Part shown: positions 9,552 through 18,415 of the stretch, in pieces
Position numbering within the stretch: the first letter of the stretch is position 1
Layout: each line of letters opens with the position of its first letter
DNA from: Candidatus Poribacteria bacterium
GTDB taxonomy: Bacteria; Poribacteria; WGA-4E; JAJDTR01
Reading direction: 5' to 3'
Assembly: GCA_022827055.1 (NCBI GenBank)
Contig: JAJDTR010000039.1
Coordinates: forward strand, 1 to 64,000
DNA: 64,000 bases
Notes under the pieces: model-generated
What the model was told of the DNA's origin: nothing
Databases searched by the model: none
What the model saw: only the letters and a program-made list of their open reading frames with translations
Translations under genes and position numbers: made by a program

Positions 9552-10382
9552 CTAATCCTTCGCCGATTTTACTCCAGCCCACGTCGTCGCCATTTTGTCA
9601 TGGGGATCGACCGCTTGAAATCCCAGCAGCTTTTCAAGTCCTTGATTCATGAGGCTGTTGACTTCCTTTTCTGTTAAACCCCGTTTAAAGATTACGACTT
9701 CATCGACTACTCCGTCCATGCCTAATCCGGTGCCACCCGGACCCATGGCACCAATATGTAACCGCTCGGTGGGGTGTGAAGCCGGAACTTGCCCTCCGAA
9801 TAATTTTTTGCCATAGGCTATCCCATCCACATACTGTATGAGGTCCGTTCCGTTGTAGGTGCCAACTGCGTGATGCCATTTGCCATCCGTGATCTGAATT
9901 CCGCGCGCTTGAACATCATTTCGCGGGTTCCTTGTTGTAAACCCAACCGTCACTTGCTCCCGCATCCACATTGAATAATTTCGAGCGAACCCAAAGTTTT
10001 CCTTGCCGACTATCATGTTGCAACAGTCGCCGACGAGTTTTTCAGTTTTTACCCATGCGCCAATGGCAAACTCTTCAAGATCCATATCGTCAGTGTGTGG
10101 AATAGTGGCGGCATTCCATGCCACCCCTGCCGGTCCTACCTTAAGTCCCGCCCCCCAAACACCTTTAACCCATTTCGGCTTCTGTCTAAACTCACCATCA
10201 TGGCCATTGCCAGAAATATCGCTCAGGGTTCCGTCTGCCACCTGACCGATTTTTCTATCTCCGGCCGTAAAGGTAAACGCCATAAGGACATCTTCTCTCT
10301 CAATCTCACCGTAGGATAGTTGAATTGCGGTGAACAAGACCGCGAAAGTCGAAAACTCAGATTTCGTCGTGGATCTAATCAT
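9552..10382 (-). CDS. Secreted LamG-domain (concanavalin-like) protein, copy 1
   Basis: The 276-residue protein has an N-terminal signal peptide, then one LamG/concanavalin A-like domain with DISGNGHDGEF and GKWHHAVGTYNGTDL. Such domains bind glycans or matrix components outside the cell. A vicinal cysteine pair lies in GDCCNM. The protein ends with GFQAVDPHDKMATTWAGVK, the C-terminal motif shared by five other secreted proteins here. The ATG at 10382 is chosen because AGGAGG stands seven bases upstream. The frame is open to 10460 without other support. It converges with the symporter gene and is a close paralog of the gene at 10724. Confidence 0.88.
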   Translation of the reverse strand: MIRSTTKSEFSTFAVLFTAIQLSYGEIEREDVLMAFTFTAGDRKIGQVADGTLSDISGNGHDGEFRQKPKWVKGVWGAGLKVGPAGVAWNAATIPHTDDMDLEEFAIGAWVKTEKLVGDCCNMIVGKENFGFARNYSMWMREQVTVGFTTRNPRNDVQARGIQITDGKWHHAVGTYNGTDLIQYVDGIAYGKKLFGGQVPASHPTERLHIGAMGPGGTGLGMDGVVDEVVIFKRGLTEKEVNSLMNQGLEKLLGFQAVDPHDKMATTWAGVKSAKD

Positions 10383-10641
10383 CGTAGTCCTCCTTTTGGG
10401 CACGATTGAACACGGCAGACACGTATTCATGATTGAAGACCTGGCTAGGAAGGAAGCCAAAATCGCACGGTCTTGCTAAGTAAACGCCGCAGCATCTTTC
10501 TTACCGTAGATGATAGGGGAAACGCACAAATCATCTTATGTAGCTGGTTAAACCATTCCGTCTTCCGCCAATGAGGCGGCTTCTTTCACTACGAACATGA
10601 GTGGCAAAGCGCGGGCGCGGTATATCGGATACGCGGGTCAT

Positions 10642-10707
10642 TTGTCCCTCGTAACGACGCCGCCTGAGGTGAACATGCCCCGCAAGTTCTTCGGCGCACC
10701 ATTCTAG
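10642..10707 (+). pseudogene. Remnant of the 3' end of the SSS symporter gene
   Basis: Translated on the plus strand, this stretch reads LSLVTTPPEVNMPRKFF then GAPF and a stop. It closely matches the last 21 codons of the symporter at 8078-9535 (VSLLTKPPEGNILRKFF, AAPS, stop). The distance from its stop to the end of the LamG gene at 10724 is 16 bases, the same as between the intact symporter stop and the LamG gene at 9552. This marks a tandem duplication of the symporter tail plus LamG gene. Weak similarity may extend upstream to about 10618. Confidence 0.8.
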
Positions 10708-10723
10708 ATGGAGTGCACTAAGA

Positions 10724-11560
10724 CTAATATTTAGCGGATTTGAGCCCGGCCCATGTGGTCGCCATTTTGCCTTCGGGATTGACCGCTTGAAATCCAAGGA
10801 GCTTTTCAAGCCCTTGCTCCATGAGGGTAATGACTTCCTCTTCTGTTAGACCCCGATTGAAAACTACGACATCATCGACAACTCCATGCATGCCGAGACT
10901 GAGGCCACCGAGCCAAGTGGCTCCAATGTGTAATTGCTGGGAGGGATTAAAAGAGGGAGTGTGTCCTCCAACCGGATTCTTACCGTACGCTACTCCGTCT
11001 ACATACTGAGTGAGGTCTGTCCCGTCGTAAGTGCCTACTGCGTGATGCCATTTGCCATCCGTTATCACTATGCCGCGCGCTTGAACATCATCAAATGGGT
11101 TCGTTGTTGTGAATCCAACGGTCACCTGTTCCCGCATCCACATTGAATAATTCCGATTTAGACCCCCAACCCAACTTTCCTTACTAACTATCATGTTGCA
11201 ACAGTCGCCGATGAGGTTTTCAGTTTTTACCCATGCGCCAATGGCAAATTCTTCAAGATCCATCTCGTTGGTATGTGGAACTGTTACCGCATGCCAACCT
11301 CCCTGTGCCTGTCCTACCTGAAGCCCTGCGCCCCAAACTCCGTTAGCCCATTTCGGCTTCTGTGTAAACTCACCGTCATGGCCATTGCCGGAAACATCCT
11401 CTAGGACGCCGTCCGCCACTTCGCCGATTTTACTATCTCCCGCCGTAAAAGTGAACGCCATTAGAACATCTTTCCGCTTAATGGCGCCTTGGGAGAATAG
11501 TAACGTTGTGAAATACAGTGCGAAACTCCATAGTATTAAAATCATCTTACATTTTTGCAT
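10724..11560 (-). CDS. Secreted LamG-domain protein, copy 2
   Basis: The 278-residue protein has a clear signal peptide (MQKCKMILILWSFALYF) and one LamG domain nearly colinear with the copy at 9552, including DVSGNGHDGEF, GDCCNM and GKWHHAVGTYDGTDL. It ends in GFQAVNPEGKMATTWAGLK, the shared C-terminal motif. The ATG at 11560 is preferred over an upstream in-frame ATG because GAGGA lies about nine bases before it and the signal peptide starts there. It arose with copy 1 by tandem duplication. Substitutions are spread along the gene, so the duplication is not recent and both copies seem maintained. Likely secreted or surface-held, with glycan binding inferred. Confidence 0.88.
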   Translation of the reverse strand: MQKCKMILILWSFALYFTTLLFSQGAIKRKDVLMAFTFTAGDSKIGEVADGVLEDVSGNGHDGEFTQKPKWANGVWGAGLQVGQAQGGWHAVTVPHTNEMDLEEFAIGAWVKTENLIGDCCNMIVSKESWVGGLNRNYSMWMREQVTVGFTTTNPFDDVQARGIVITDGKWHHAVGTYDGTDLTQYVDGVAYGKNPVGGHTPSFNPSQQLHIGATWLGGLSLGMHGVVDDVVVFNRGLTEEEVITLMEQGLEKLLGFQAVNPEGKMATTWAGLKSAKY

Positions 11561-12405
11561 TACAATGTCCTCTTTCCTAGGTTTCAATTAGATAGAGGCT
11601 TCCGCAACACCTAGACACGAACATTGAAAATGTGTAAAATACCTTACAAGGAGGCGTGTATGGTTAAATCCTAATCGCCTGGATTCGACTCACTGTCAAC
11701 ACCATCCCAATGACGCAATCAGACATTCCTTGATCCCTATTGATGCCCACTGTGGGAATCTCAGGCATAACATAATTAACCATTATCTGGGAAAGAGATA
11801 AACTACATCAACGACCATCAAATCACCGAGTCTTCTCTTTTCAATGAAGATAGATACATCAGAATCAGTGGTTTTGCTTAGGCCGGAGGATACAGTTATT
11901 TTCGGTTGGAGCCTTTTACCGAGCACACAGGTTATATCACAACTAACGGACTATTTCAATGGATCAACGACTTCGCAAAAAGGAGTACGTATCTGATTTT
12001 GAGCGATGTGGTAGGGCCGAAGGGCGCACGGGTGAGTTGATGGAGAGTTATGTAGATTTGGTTGAATGAGACAATGCGAATCGCTCTCCAACACGAACCG
12101 TGGGAAGGATTTTTATCAATCGTGCGGTGTGGCAAGATGGAATGAAACCCAACATCTCAACCCACACGGTAATTTTTAAGTTGGGTTGCACTGAATTCCG
12201 ACAGATTTCGCGCGGAATCAAACGTCGGCAACAAATTGGGGTGTTTGATTTTATGGTTGACACTGCTCAACCCAACCTACCTAGAGCTAGAAAATCAGGT
12301 GCGTTTTCCCTAGACTCCGCAATAGTCGGCGGACGAGCAAATCGACGCATTGCCACATTTAGGTATTCAATGACGTAAGTTCCAAATATTACAATAGACC
12401 GTACA
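11561..12405. other. Intergenic region, 845 bp, with decayed repeat
   Basis: No credible gene lies between the second LamG gene and the TPR gene. The span 12130-12320 resembles parts of the MITE at 43604-43839: both contain GAAACCCAACAT, forms of CAACCCAACCTAC, and an end similar to TAGGGAAAACGCA. The copy here is rearranged and lacks clear paired ends. The rest is AT-richer and unremarkable. Promoters for the divergent LamG and TPR genes must lie here, but none is clear. Confidence 0.5.
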
Positions 12406-14142
12406 ATGTACTCATATTACCACGAGCATATCAGAACTCCGATTCTCGTTTGGGCTTTAAGGCTAATTCTAATCGGCATCTTGGGTTTTACTTGTTTAAG
12501 CGTTGCGCAAGAGAAACTTGAGATTGATCTCATAGAGACAGTAACACAAGCCAAGCAAACTGTTGATGAAAATCCTACATTGACAGCCGCGCGTCTGAAT
12601 CTCGGGTTTGCTTATTTGGAACTTGGTTCCATGCAGCAGGCTGAAGCCGAGTTTAAGAGTGTAGTGGGTCTCGATCCACGTGCCCCAAGTGGATACTATT
12701 GGCTAGGGGGAGTATATTTCCTGCAATCAAGATACGAAGAAGCCATTGATGTCTTTCAGCGAGCGCTTGAACAGTTACCCGGCTGGAGTGCGGCGTACCA
12801 CGCTTTGGGGATGTCACATTTCGAGCGTCACAATCATGATGCGGCGGAAATTGCCTTCAACATAGCGCTGAATCTGATGCAGAAGCCGCAATCTTCCCAA
12901 TATGAAGTGCTGGCACCTTCATTCGGGACAGGGGGTTACGGGTGGAATATTAAGCCGTCTCCAGCCAATGCCCTTTACTTTCTCGGTCTTATCGCATCAC
13001 AGCGCGGGCGTCTCGATACAGCCAAGGAATATTGGCGCCAAGCTATCGAAACAGGCCCTCCTCTAGCCGAGGTATATTTCGAACTCGGGGTGGCGCACAA
13101 TAAAGACATGCAATGGGAGAAATCGGTGCGCGTTCTGCGTGAAGCAATCCGGCTACGTCCCGAGATGCCCGCGGCACACTATCAATTGGCACGCGCGTAT
13201 CTCAAGTTGGACAACATGACCGAAGGCACGAGAGAATTGGAGGAATTCCAACGTCTGAAAACTGCCTATGCCCGGTTGAGCGCACGACATACCATGATCA
13301 GAGCGGCACCGGACGCAGCTATAACCCTATTTGGACTGGCGAGAAAATATATGCAAGAGGAAAAGTATGCCGAAGCCAGTCGAGAGTTTCAAAAAGCGCT
13401 CTGGCATGATCCGCGTCTAGCAAAGGCATATAGTGGGTTGGGCCGCGCCTATGTCGGGCTGGGGCGTCTCGATGACGCACTTGAAGCACTTGGAAAGGCA
13501 ATCGAGTTAGAACCGAATATGGCGGAGGCGTACATTACCAAAGGGTTAATCTTACTTACACGCGCTGACAAATCAGGAGCCAGATCTGACTATGAGCGTG
13601 CTGTTTCAGCCTGCCGCGAAGGGATCGAACTAAACCCCAAGCTAAAAGTTCCAATCGTTATTCGCGCTGCAATTGGAAGAGCCTACCTCCGAGAAGGAAA
13701 ACTCGCCCGGGCGAGTCATCAATTTGAGGAGATCCTAAAGGCCGATGCGAACTTCAGCGACGCATACTTCTACTTGGGGGCTATCCACCTTGCGCGGCAT
13801 GAATATGAGAAGGCAGAGAATGCCTACCTTCGTGTCATTGAGCTAGAACCGTCTTCAGCCAATGCCTACGAGCGGCTTGCACATCTGTATGGAACGCGTG
13901 GAATTCTTCTTGATAAAGCAATTCAATATGCAGAAAGAGCAATTGACCTCAAGCCCGATTCCGCAGCGTACTACAATACGCTCTCGTGGCTCCATTTCCT
14001 CGGCAAAGACTACGAAAAAGCGGAAACATCGGTTATAAAAGCGTTAACACTGCAACCCGACAATCAACTCTATAGTGAAGGGCTAAAAGTTATCCGGGAA
14101 GCCAAACAGTCCGAAGACGGCGGAAAAAAGGTCGGAAAGTGA
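12406..14142 (+). CDS. TPR-repeat protein with N-terminal membrane anchor or signal
   Basis: The 578-residue protein starts with a hydrophobic stretch (about residues 13-35, ending near SVAQE) that is a signal peptide or anchor. The rest consists of about a dozen tetratricopeptide repeats with the alternating helix pattern, for example AEAYITKGLILL, SDAYFYLGAIHLA and ANAYERLAHLYG. TPR domains are protein-binding scaffolds, probably periplasmic or surface-located here. Its stop overlaps the GTG start of the next gene (GTGA), so translation is coupled with a CRTAC1-like protein. The third gene of the operon also carries TPR-like helices. No strong ribosome site precedes the ATG. Confidence 0.88.
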   Translation: MYSYYHEHIRTPILVWALRLILIGILGFTCLSVAQEKLEIDLIETVTQAKQTVDENPTLTAARLNLGFAYLELGSMQQAEAEFKSVVGLDPRAPSGYYWLGGVYFLQSRYEEAIDVFQRALEQLPGWSAAYHALGMSHFERHNHDAAEIAFNIALNLMQKPQSSQYEVLAPSFGTGGYGWNIKPSPANALYFLGLIASQRGRLDTAKEYWRQAIETGPPLAEVYFELGVAHNKDMQWEKSVRVLREAIRLRPEMPAAHYQLARAYLKLDNMTEGTRELEEFQRLKTAYARLSARHTMIRAAPDAAITLFGLARKYMQEEKYAEASREFQKALWHDPRLAKAYSGLGRAYVGLGRLDDALEALGKAIELEPNMAEAYITKGLILLTRADKSGARSDYERAVSACREGIELNPKLKVPIVIRAAIGRAYLREGKLARASHQFEEILKADANFSDAYFYLGAIHLARHEYEKAENAYLRVIELEPSSANAYERLAHLYGTRGILLDKAIQYAERAIDLKPDSAAYYNTLSWLHFLGKDYEKAETSVIKALTLQPDNQLYSEGLKVIREAKQSEDGGKKVGK

Positions 14143-15872
14143 GTTTTCGAAGTCGAGCGACTATATCCAATCAACATCATTCGGCGTTCTTCGTCTTCCA
14201 CTCTCCGTATTTAAAGATTTCCGCCGCCGTCATTGTAATCCTATCCTTTTCTAGTGCTATCGCAGACGCACAATTGCGATTCACAGATGTTACCGCGACG
14301 ACCGGAATCCGCTTTCATCACGAAGACGGCCGAAGCGGTGCACATTACTTTCTCGAAACGCTGGGAGCAGGTGCCGCATGGTTCGATTACGATCAAGACG
14401 GCGATATTGACATCTACTTTGTCAACGGAGCCGACCTGCCGGGCATGAAATCCGACGTTCCGCCAACAAATGCCCTCTTCCGGAATGATGGCGATGGCAC
14501 GTTTACGGATGTGACCGATTACGCGGGCGTGGGAGACTTGGGTTACGGCTTCAGTTGTGCCGCGGGAGATTACGATAACAACGGATTTCCCGATCTTTAC
14601 ATTACGAATTTCGGGCCGAACGTTCTGTACCAAAACAATGGCAACGGTACCTTTACCGATGTCACGGCGCAAGCAGGGGTTGGAGATTCTTTATGGGGAG
14701 CGTCGTCCGCCTTTGCCGACTATGATAATGATGGACACTTGGACCTATTTGTCGCTAACTACGTTCAGTTCGAGGTTGACAGCAATCCGGAGTGCGGCAC
14801 GATAGGTGTGCGAACACACTGTGGTCCCGAAGCCTTCCACGGGACGGCAAGTGTGTTGTATCGAAATAGTGGAGACGGCACCTTTACCGATGTTACCGAG
14901 AAATCGGGTGTATGGAATCCCAACGGAAAAGGGATGGGAGTGATTTGGTGTGATTACGATAACGACGCCGATCTTGACCTCTTTGTTGCCAACGATAAGG
15001 TCGAAGACTGGTTATATCGTAACGAAGGGGATGGCACATTCAAGGATGTCGGACTCACAAGCGGGGTAGCGCTTAACGAGATGGGGGCTCCCTACTCTAG
15101 CATGGCGCCCGTCTTTGGAGATATCGACAACAACGGATGGTTCGATCTGGCGATAACCAACTTTCAGGACGAGCCCAACAGCGTCTATTACAATGATGGG
15201 GACGGCTTTTTCTCCGATATCACCTATCGCTCGGGCATCGGCGGTCCAAGCTTAACACGCCTCGCTTGGGGCGCGGACTTCGCCGATTTAGATAGTGACG
15301 GTTGGCTAGATCTCTTTGTAGCAACGGGACACTTGGAAGAAAATGTACAACTCCTGAACCCAACGACCACATACCCGCAGCAAAATCAACTTTTTTTGAG
15401 CCGAGGCGATCGCACATTCGACGATGTGTCCGATTCGTCGGGCGACGGATTGCTGTTGAAAAGAGTAAGCCGCGGCGCGGCTTTCGGAGATTATGACAAC
15501 GACGGCGATGTTGATATTCTCATCACAAACTCCAATCAAACTCCCGACCTCCTGCGGAACGACACAGCGAACCAAAACCACTGGCTCGTTTTTACTGCCG
15601 TTGGCACGAAGAGCAACCGAAGCGGAATCGGAACACGTATCACGGTATCCGCGGGCGGAAGCGTGCAGATGCGCGAGGTCAAGAGTGGCGGAAGCTATCC
15701 CTCTCATAGTGACATGCGCTTGCATTTTGGACTGGGCGAGTCCGCCGCGGCTGAGCAAGTTGAAATTCGCTGGTCCAGCGGTTTGATTGAGCACTATAAA
15801 GATGTTAGGAGCAACCGGTTCCTGATAGCAACGGAGGGAAAAGGCTTGGAAAGCCTTGAAGCGGAGAATTAG
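14139..15872 (+). CDS. CRTAC1-like FG-GAP/VCBS repeat protein with ASPIC/UnbV domain
   Basis: The 577-residue secreted protein has a signal peptide (about residues 27-44) followed by FG-GAP/VCBS blades, each with a calcium-binding loop such as YDQDGDIDIYF, YDNDGHLDLFVAN and YDNDGDVDILITN. The C-terminal ASPIC/UnbV domain contains KSNRSGIGTRI and GSYPSHSDMRLHFGLG. These beta-propeller proteins occur in many marine bacteria, but their role is not established. Adhesion or matrix binding is a common guess. The start is a GTG overlapping the stop of the TPR gene by four bases. The next gene encodes a larger relative that starts one base after this stop. Confidence 0.92.
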   Translation: MSFRSRATISNQHHSAFFVFHSPYLKISAAVIVILSFSSAIADAQLRFTDVTATTGIRFHHEDGRSGAHYFLETLGAGAAWFDYDQDGDIDIYFVNGADLPGMKSDVPPTNALFRNDGDGTFTDVTDYAGVGDLGYGFSCAAGDYDNNGFPDLYITNFGPNVLYQNNGNGTFTDVTAQAGVGDSLWGASSAFADYDNDGHLDLFVANYVQFEVDSNPECGTIGVRTHCGPEAFHGTASVLYRNSGDGTFTDVTEKSGVWNPNGKGMGVIWCDYDNDADLDLFVANDKVEDWLYRNEGDGTFKDVGLTSGVALNEMGAPYSSMAPVFGDIDNNGWFDLAITNFQDEPNSVYYNDGDGFFSDITYRSGIGGPSLTRLAWGADFADLDSDGWLDLFVATGHLEENVQLLNPTTTYPQQNQLFLSRGDRTFDDVSDSSGDGLLLKRVSRGAAFGDYDNDGDVDILITNSNQTPDLLRNDTANQNHWLVFTAVGTKSNRSGIGTRITVSAGGSVQMREVKSGGSYPSHSDMRLHFGLGESAAAEQVEIRWSSGLIEHYKDVRSNRFLIATEGKGLESLEAEN

Positions 15873-15873
15873 G

Positions 15874-18159
15874 ATGGGTAGCAGGTATAAATCAATAATT
15901 TTGAGTCTATGTTCTAGTCTATTTGCAGCGGCGTTCGTGGGGGCGACCGGTGGGATGAACGGCTTCGAGTCTTCTGCGCCGCAGAATCAACCGAAGTCTG
16001 AATCCCTGCTTCAGCCCCGTGCTGATTCAACCGGACATCGGAGGATGCTGACGCTGCTCAAGAGGATTGCCGACCAAACGCCTGATGACAATCCATATCT
16101 TGGCGATAAAAAGTTCCGTATGCTACGCAAGCAGCTGGATTCGCTGCCCGCGACCTCTCCTAATTCCATCAAATGGCGGCTACACATGCAGGCAGGAAAG
16201 GCCGCGCTGCGCATCGGTAATGAAGCTGACGCCATCAACCATTATTCAAGAGCTCTGGAACTTACCCAATCGGGAAGCAATCAGATCCCGCAGCACGCCG
16301 TGATTGAGTCCCATTTCCACCTTGGCCTTGCATACATGCGGTTGGCGGAAACTCAGAACTGCTGCCTCCGTCACACTCCTGAAAGTTGCATACTTCCCAT
16401 TCAGGGCGATGGCATTCACATCCTACAGGACCCATCAAGGCAGGCGATTTTGCAATTCACCGAGGTACTTAACCGTACCACAGAAAAGTCTCCACGCGTG
16501 TTTACTTACGGTACAAGGTGGCTGCTCAATATTGCCTATATGACGATTGGGGGTTATCCCGATAACGTGCCTAAAGAATACCTCATCCCAACCCATGCCT
16601 TTGAATCGGAAGTAGACATTCCCCGATTTAAGAACATCGCACCTAAGTTAGGGCTAGATGTTTTTGATTTGTCGGGCGGAGCGATTGCGGACGACTTTGA
16701 CAATGATGGCTACCTCGACATCGTTGTCTCGACTTGGGACGTGGAAGGACAGATTCGATTTTTCCGGAACAACAGGGACGGGACATTCGCTGATCGAACG
16801 AGACAGTCGGGCCTCACGGGGTTATATGGCGGACTGAACCTAGTTCAGGCTGACTACGACAACGATGGACATGTTGATATCTTGGTTCTGCGAGGGGCTT
16901 GGTTGGGACGGAATGGGCGACACCCGAATTCTCTTTTGCGCAACAACGGAGATGGCTCTTTTACGGATTGCACCTTTGAAGCCGGTTTGGGCAACGTACA
17001 TTATCCAACCCAGACGGCGGCATGGGGTGATTACGACAACGACGGCGACCTCGATCTTTATATTGGCAATGAATCTTCACGGGCGCTAAGCGCCCCGTGC
17101 CAACTCTTTGAAAACAACGGCAATGGTACCTTTACCGATGTGGCAGCCAACGCGCGCGTACAGAATCACCGCCTCACCAAGTCAGTCGTCTGGGGGGATT
17201 ACAACAATGATCGGTTGCCGGACCTGTATGTTTCTAATCTTGAAAAAGGCAACCGCCTATACCGAAATAACGGAGACGGGACATTTACGGACGAAGGAAG
17301 CCGTCTTGATGTCCGGGCGCCGCTGCGCAGTTTTCCCTCTTGGTTTTGGGATTATGACAATGACAGCGTGCTCGACATATACGTGTCCGCCTATTCTTCC
17401 GGCATTGAACATGTGGCAGCCGATGCCCTCGGCTTGCCGACAGATTCAGGGATTGCGCGATTATATCGCGGAGAAGGGGACGGCGGCTTCAAAGACGTAG
17501 CGAGCCAATGCAATTTGGAGACTCCCAATGCGCCGATGGGTGCAAATTTCGGCGACCTTAACAACGACGGATACCTTGATTTCTACCTCGGAACCGGGTG
17601 GCCGAACTACATGGAACTCATGCCCAACGTTTTCTACCTCAATCAAGGCGGAAAACGGTTTGTGGACGTTACCTACGCCGGTGGATTTGGTCACATACAG
17701 AAGGGGCATGCCGTAGCTTTCGCGGATTTTGACAACGACGGCGATCAAGATATCTTTGAACAGATGGGAGGAGCGTACCCCGGTGACGGTTTTGGCAACG
17801 TCCTTTATGAGAACCCGGGATTTGGAAACAATTGGATTGCCATCAGGTTGATGGGCGTGAAGTCGAATCGGTCGGCAATCGGTGCTCGAATTCATCTAAT
17901 AGTCCATGAGAATGGGGCAACACGTTCAATCTACAAACACGTCAATAGTGGGGGTACATTTGGATGCAATCCACTTCGACAGACGATTGGTATTGGTAAA
18001 TCCGAAAGAATAGAATCACTTGCGGTTTTTTGGCCAACTACCGGATTGACACAGACCTTCAGGGAGGTAGAATGCAATCGGTTCATTCAGATTATAGAAG
18101 GTGAGAAGGAATTCACAGAGCTGAAACTTAGAACGTTGAAACTCGGTGCGCCCAGGTAA
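15874..18159 (+). CDS. Large CRTAC1-like FG-GAP/VCBS protein with TPR-like N-terminus
   Basis: The 761-residue protein has a signal peptide, a helical N-terminal part (about residues 60-240, including KAALRIGNEADAINHYSRAL, TPR-like), then FG-GAP blades with DFDNDGYLDIVV, YDNDGDLDLYIGN and FDNDGDQDIFEQMGG. A C-terminal ASPIC/UnbV domain has KSNRSAIGARI and NSGGTFGCNP. The ATG at 15874 follows a GGAG site by seven bases and comes one base after the previous stop. A TTG at 15856 in the same frame is less likely. As third gene of the operon, it combines the TPR and propeller folds found separately in its two neighbours. Confidence 0.9.
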   Translation: MGSRYKSIILSLCSSLFAAAFVGATGGMNGFESSAPQNQPKSESLLQPRADSTGHRRMLTLLKRIADQTPDDNPYLGDKKFRMLRKQLDSLPATSPNSIKWRLHMQAGKAALRIGNEADAINHYSRALELTQSGSNQIPQHAVIESHFHLGLAYMRLAETQNCCLRHTPESCILPIQGDGIHILQDPSRQAILQFTEVLNRTTEKSPRVFTYGTRWLLNIAYMTIGGYPDNVPKEYLIPTHAFESEVDIPRFKNIAPKLGLDVFDLSGGAIADDFDNDGYLDIVVSTWDVEGQIRFFRNNRDGTFADRTRQSGLTGLYGGLNLVQADYDNDGHVDILVLRGAWLGRNGRHPNSLLRNNGDGSFTDCTFEAGLGNVHYPTQTAAWGDYDNDGDLDLYIGNESSRALSAPCQLFENNGNGTFTDVAANARVQNHRLTKSVVWGDYNNDRLPDLYVSNLEKGNRLYRNNGDGTFTDEGSRLDVRAPLRSFPSWFWDYDNDSVLDIYVSAYSSGIEHVAADALGLPTDSGIARLYRGEGDGGFKDVASQCNLETPNAPMGANFGDLNNDGYLDFYLGTGWPNYMELMPNVFYLNQGGKRFVDVTYAGGFGHIQKGHAVAFADFDNDGDQDIFEQMGGAYPGDGFGNVLYENPGFGNNWIAIRLMGVKSNRSAIGARIHLIVHENGATRSIYKHVNSGGTFGCNPLRQTIGIGKSERIESLAVFWPTTGLTQTFREVECNRFIQIIEGEKEFTELKLRTLKLGAPR

Positions 18160-18271
18160 GTATTAACATACGACGGCTAGCTCGAGAGGGTGGAACCGAT
18201 AGGCAATACCATTTCTCAAAAATGTAAGTGCATTGATTCGGAGTAAGAAGACTTATCCTCAAGCGAAGCGG

Positions 18272-18290
18272 GCGGGGCAAGATGCCCCGC
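18272..18290. repeat. GC-rich palindrome between convergent operons
   Basis: GCGGGGCA and TGCCCCGC pair across AGA, followed by CTAC. The same core (GGGGCA-AGA-TGCCCC) appears at 48-62. It lies between the convergent CRTAC1-like operon and the iron transporter operon, where it could terminate both, but no T-run is present on either side. Confidence 0.6.
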
Positions 18291-18415
18291 CTACGAATTA
18301 AGTGAATGTATGATTAAGACATCTTATGCACTATTTTTCAAGCGAAATAGTATAACATTCGAACTATCGGCGTCAGAACGGAATGCGTCACATTCTTCCC
18401 GCGAAATCTCAAACA

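Noticed and set aside
10531-10809. 92-codon minus-strand reading frame between the LamG copies
   Set aside because: It overlaps the end of LamG copy 2 and reads antisense through the symporter remnant, which the plus strand explains better.
12048-12263. 71-codon minus-strand reading frame upstream of the TPR operon
   Set aside because: It coincides with the decayed MITE-like sequence and shows no signal peptide, domain or ribosome site.
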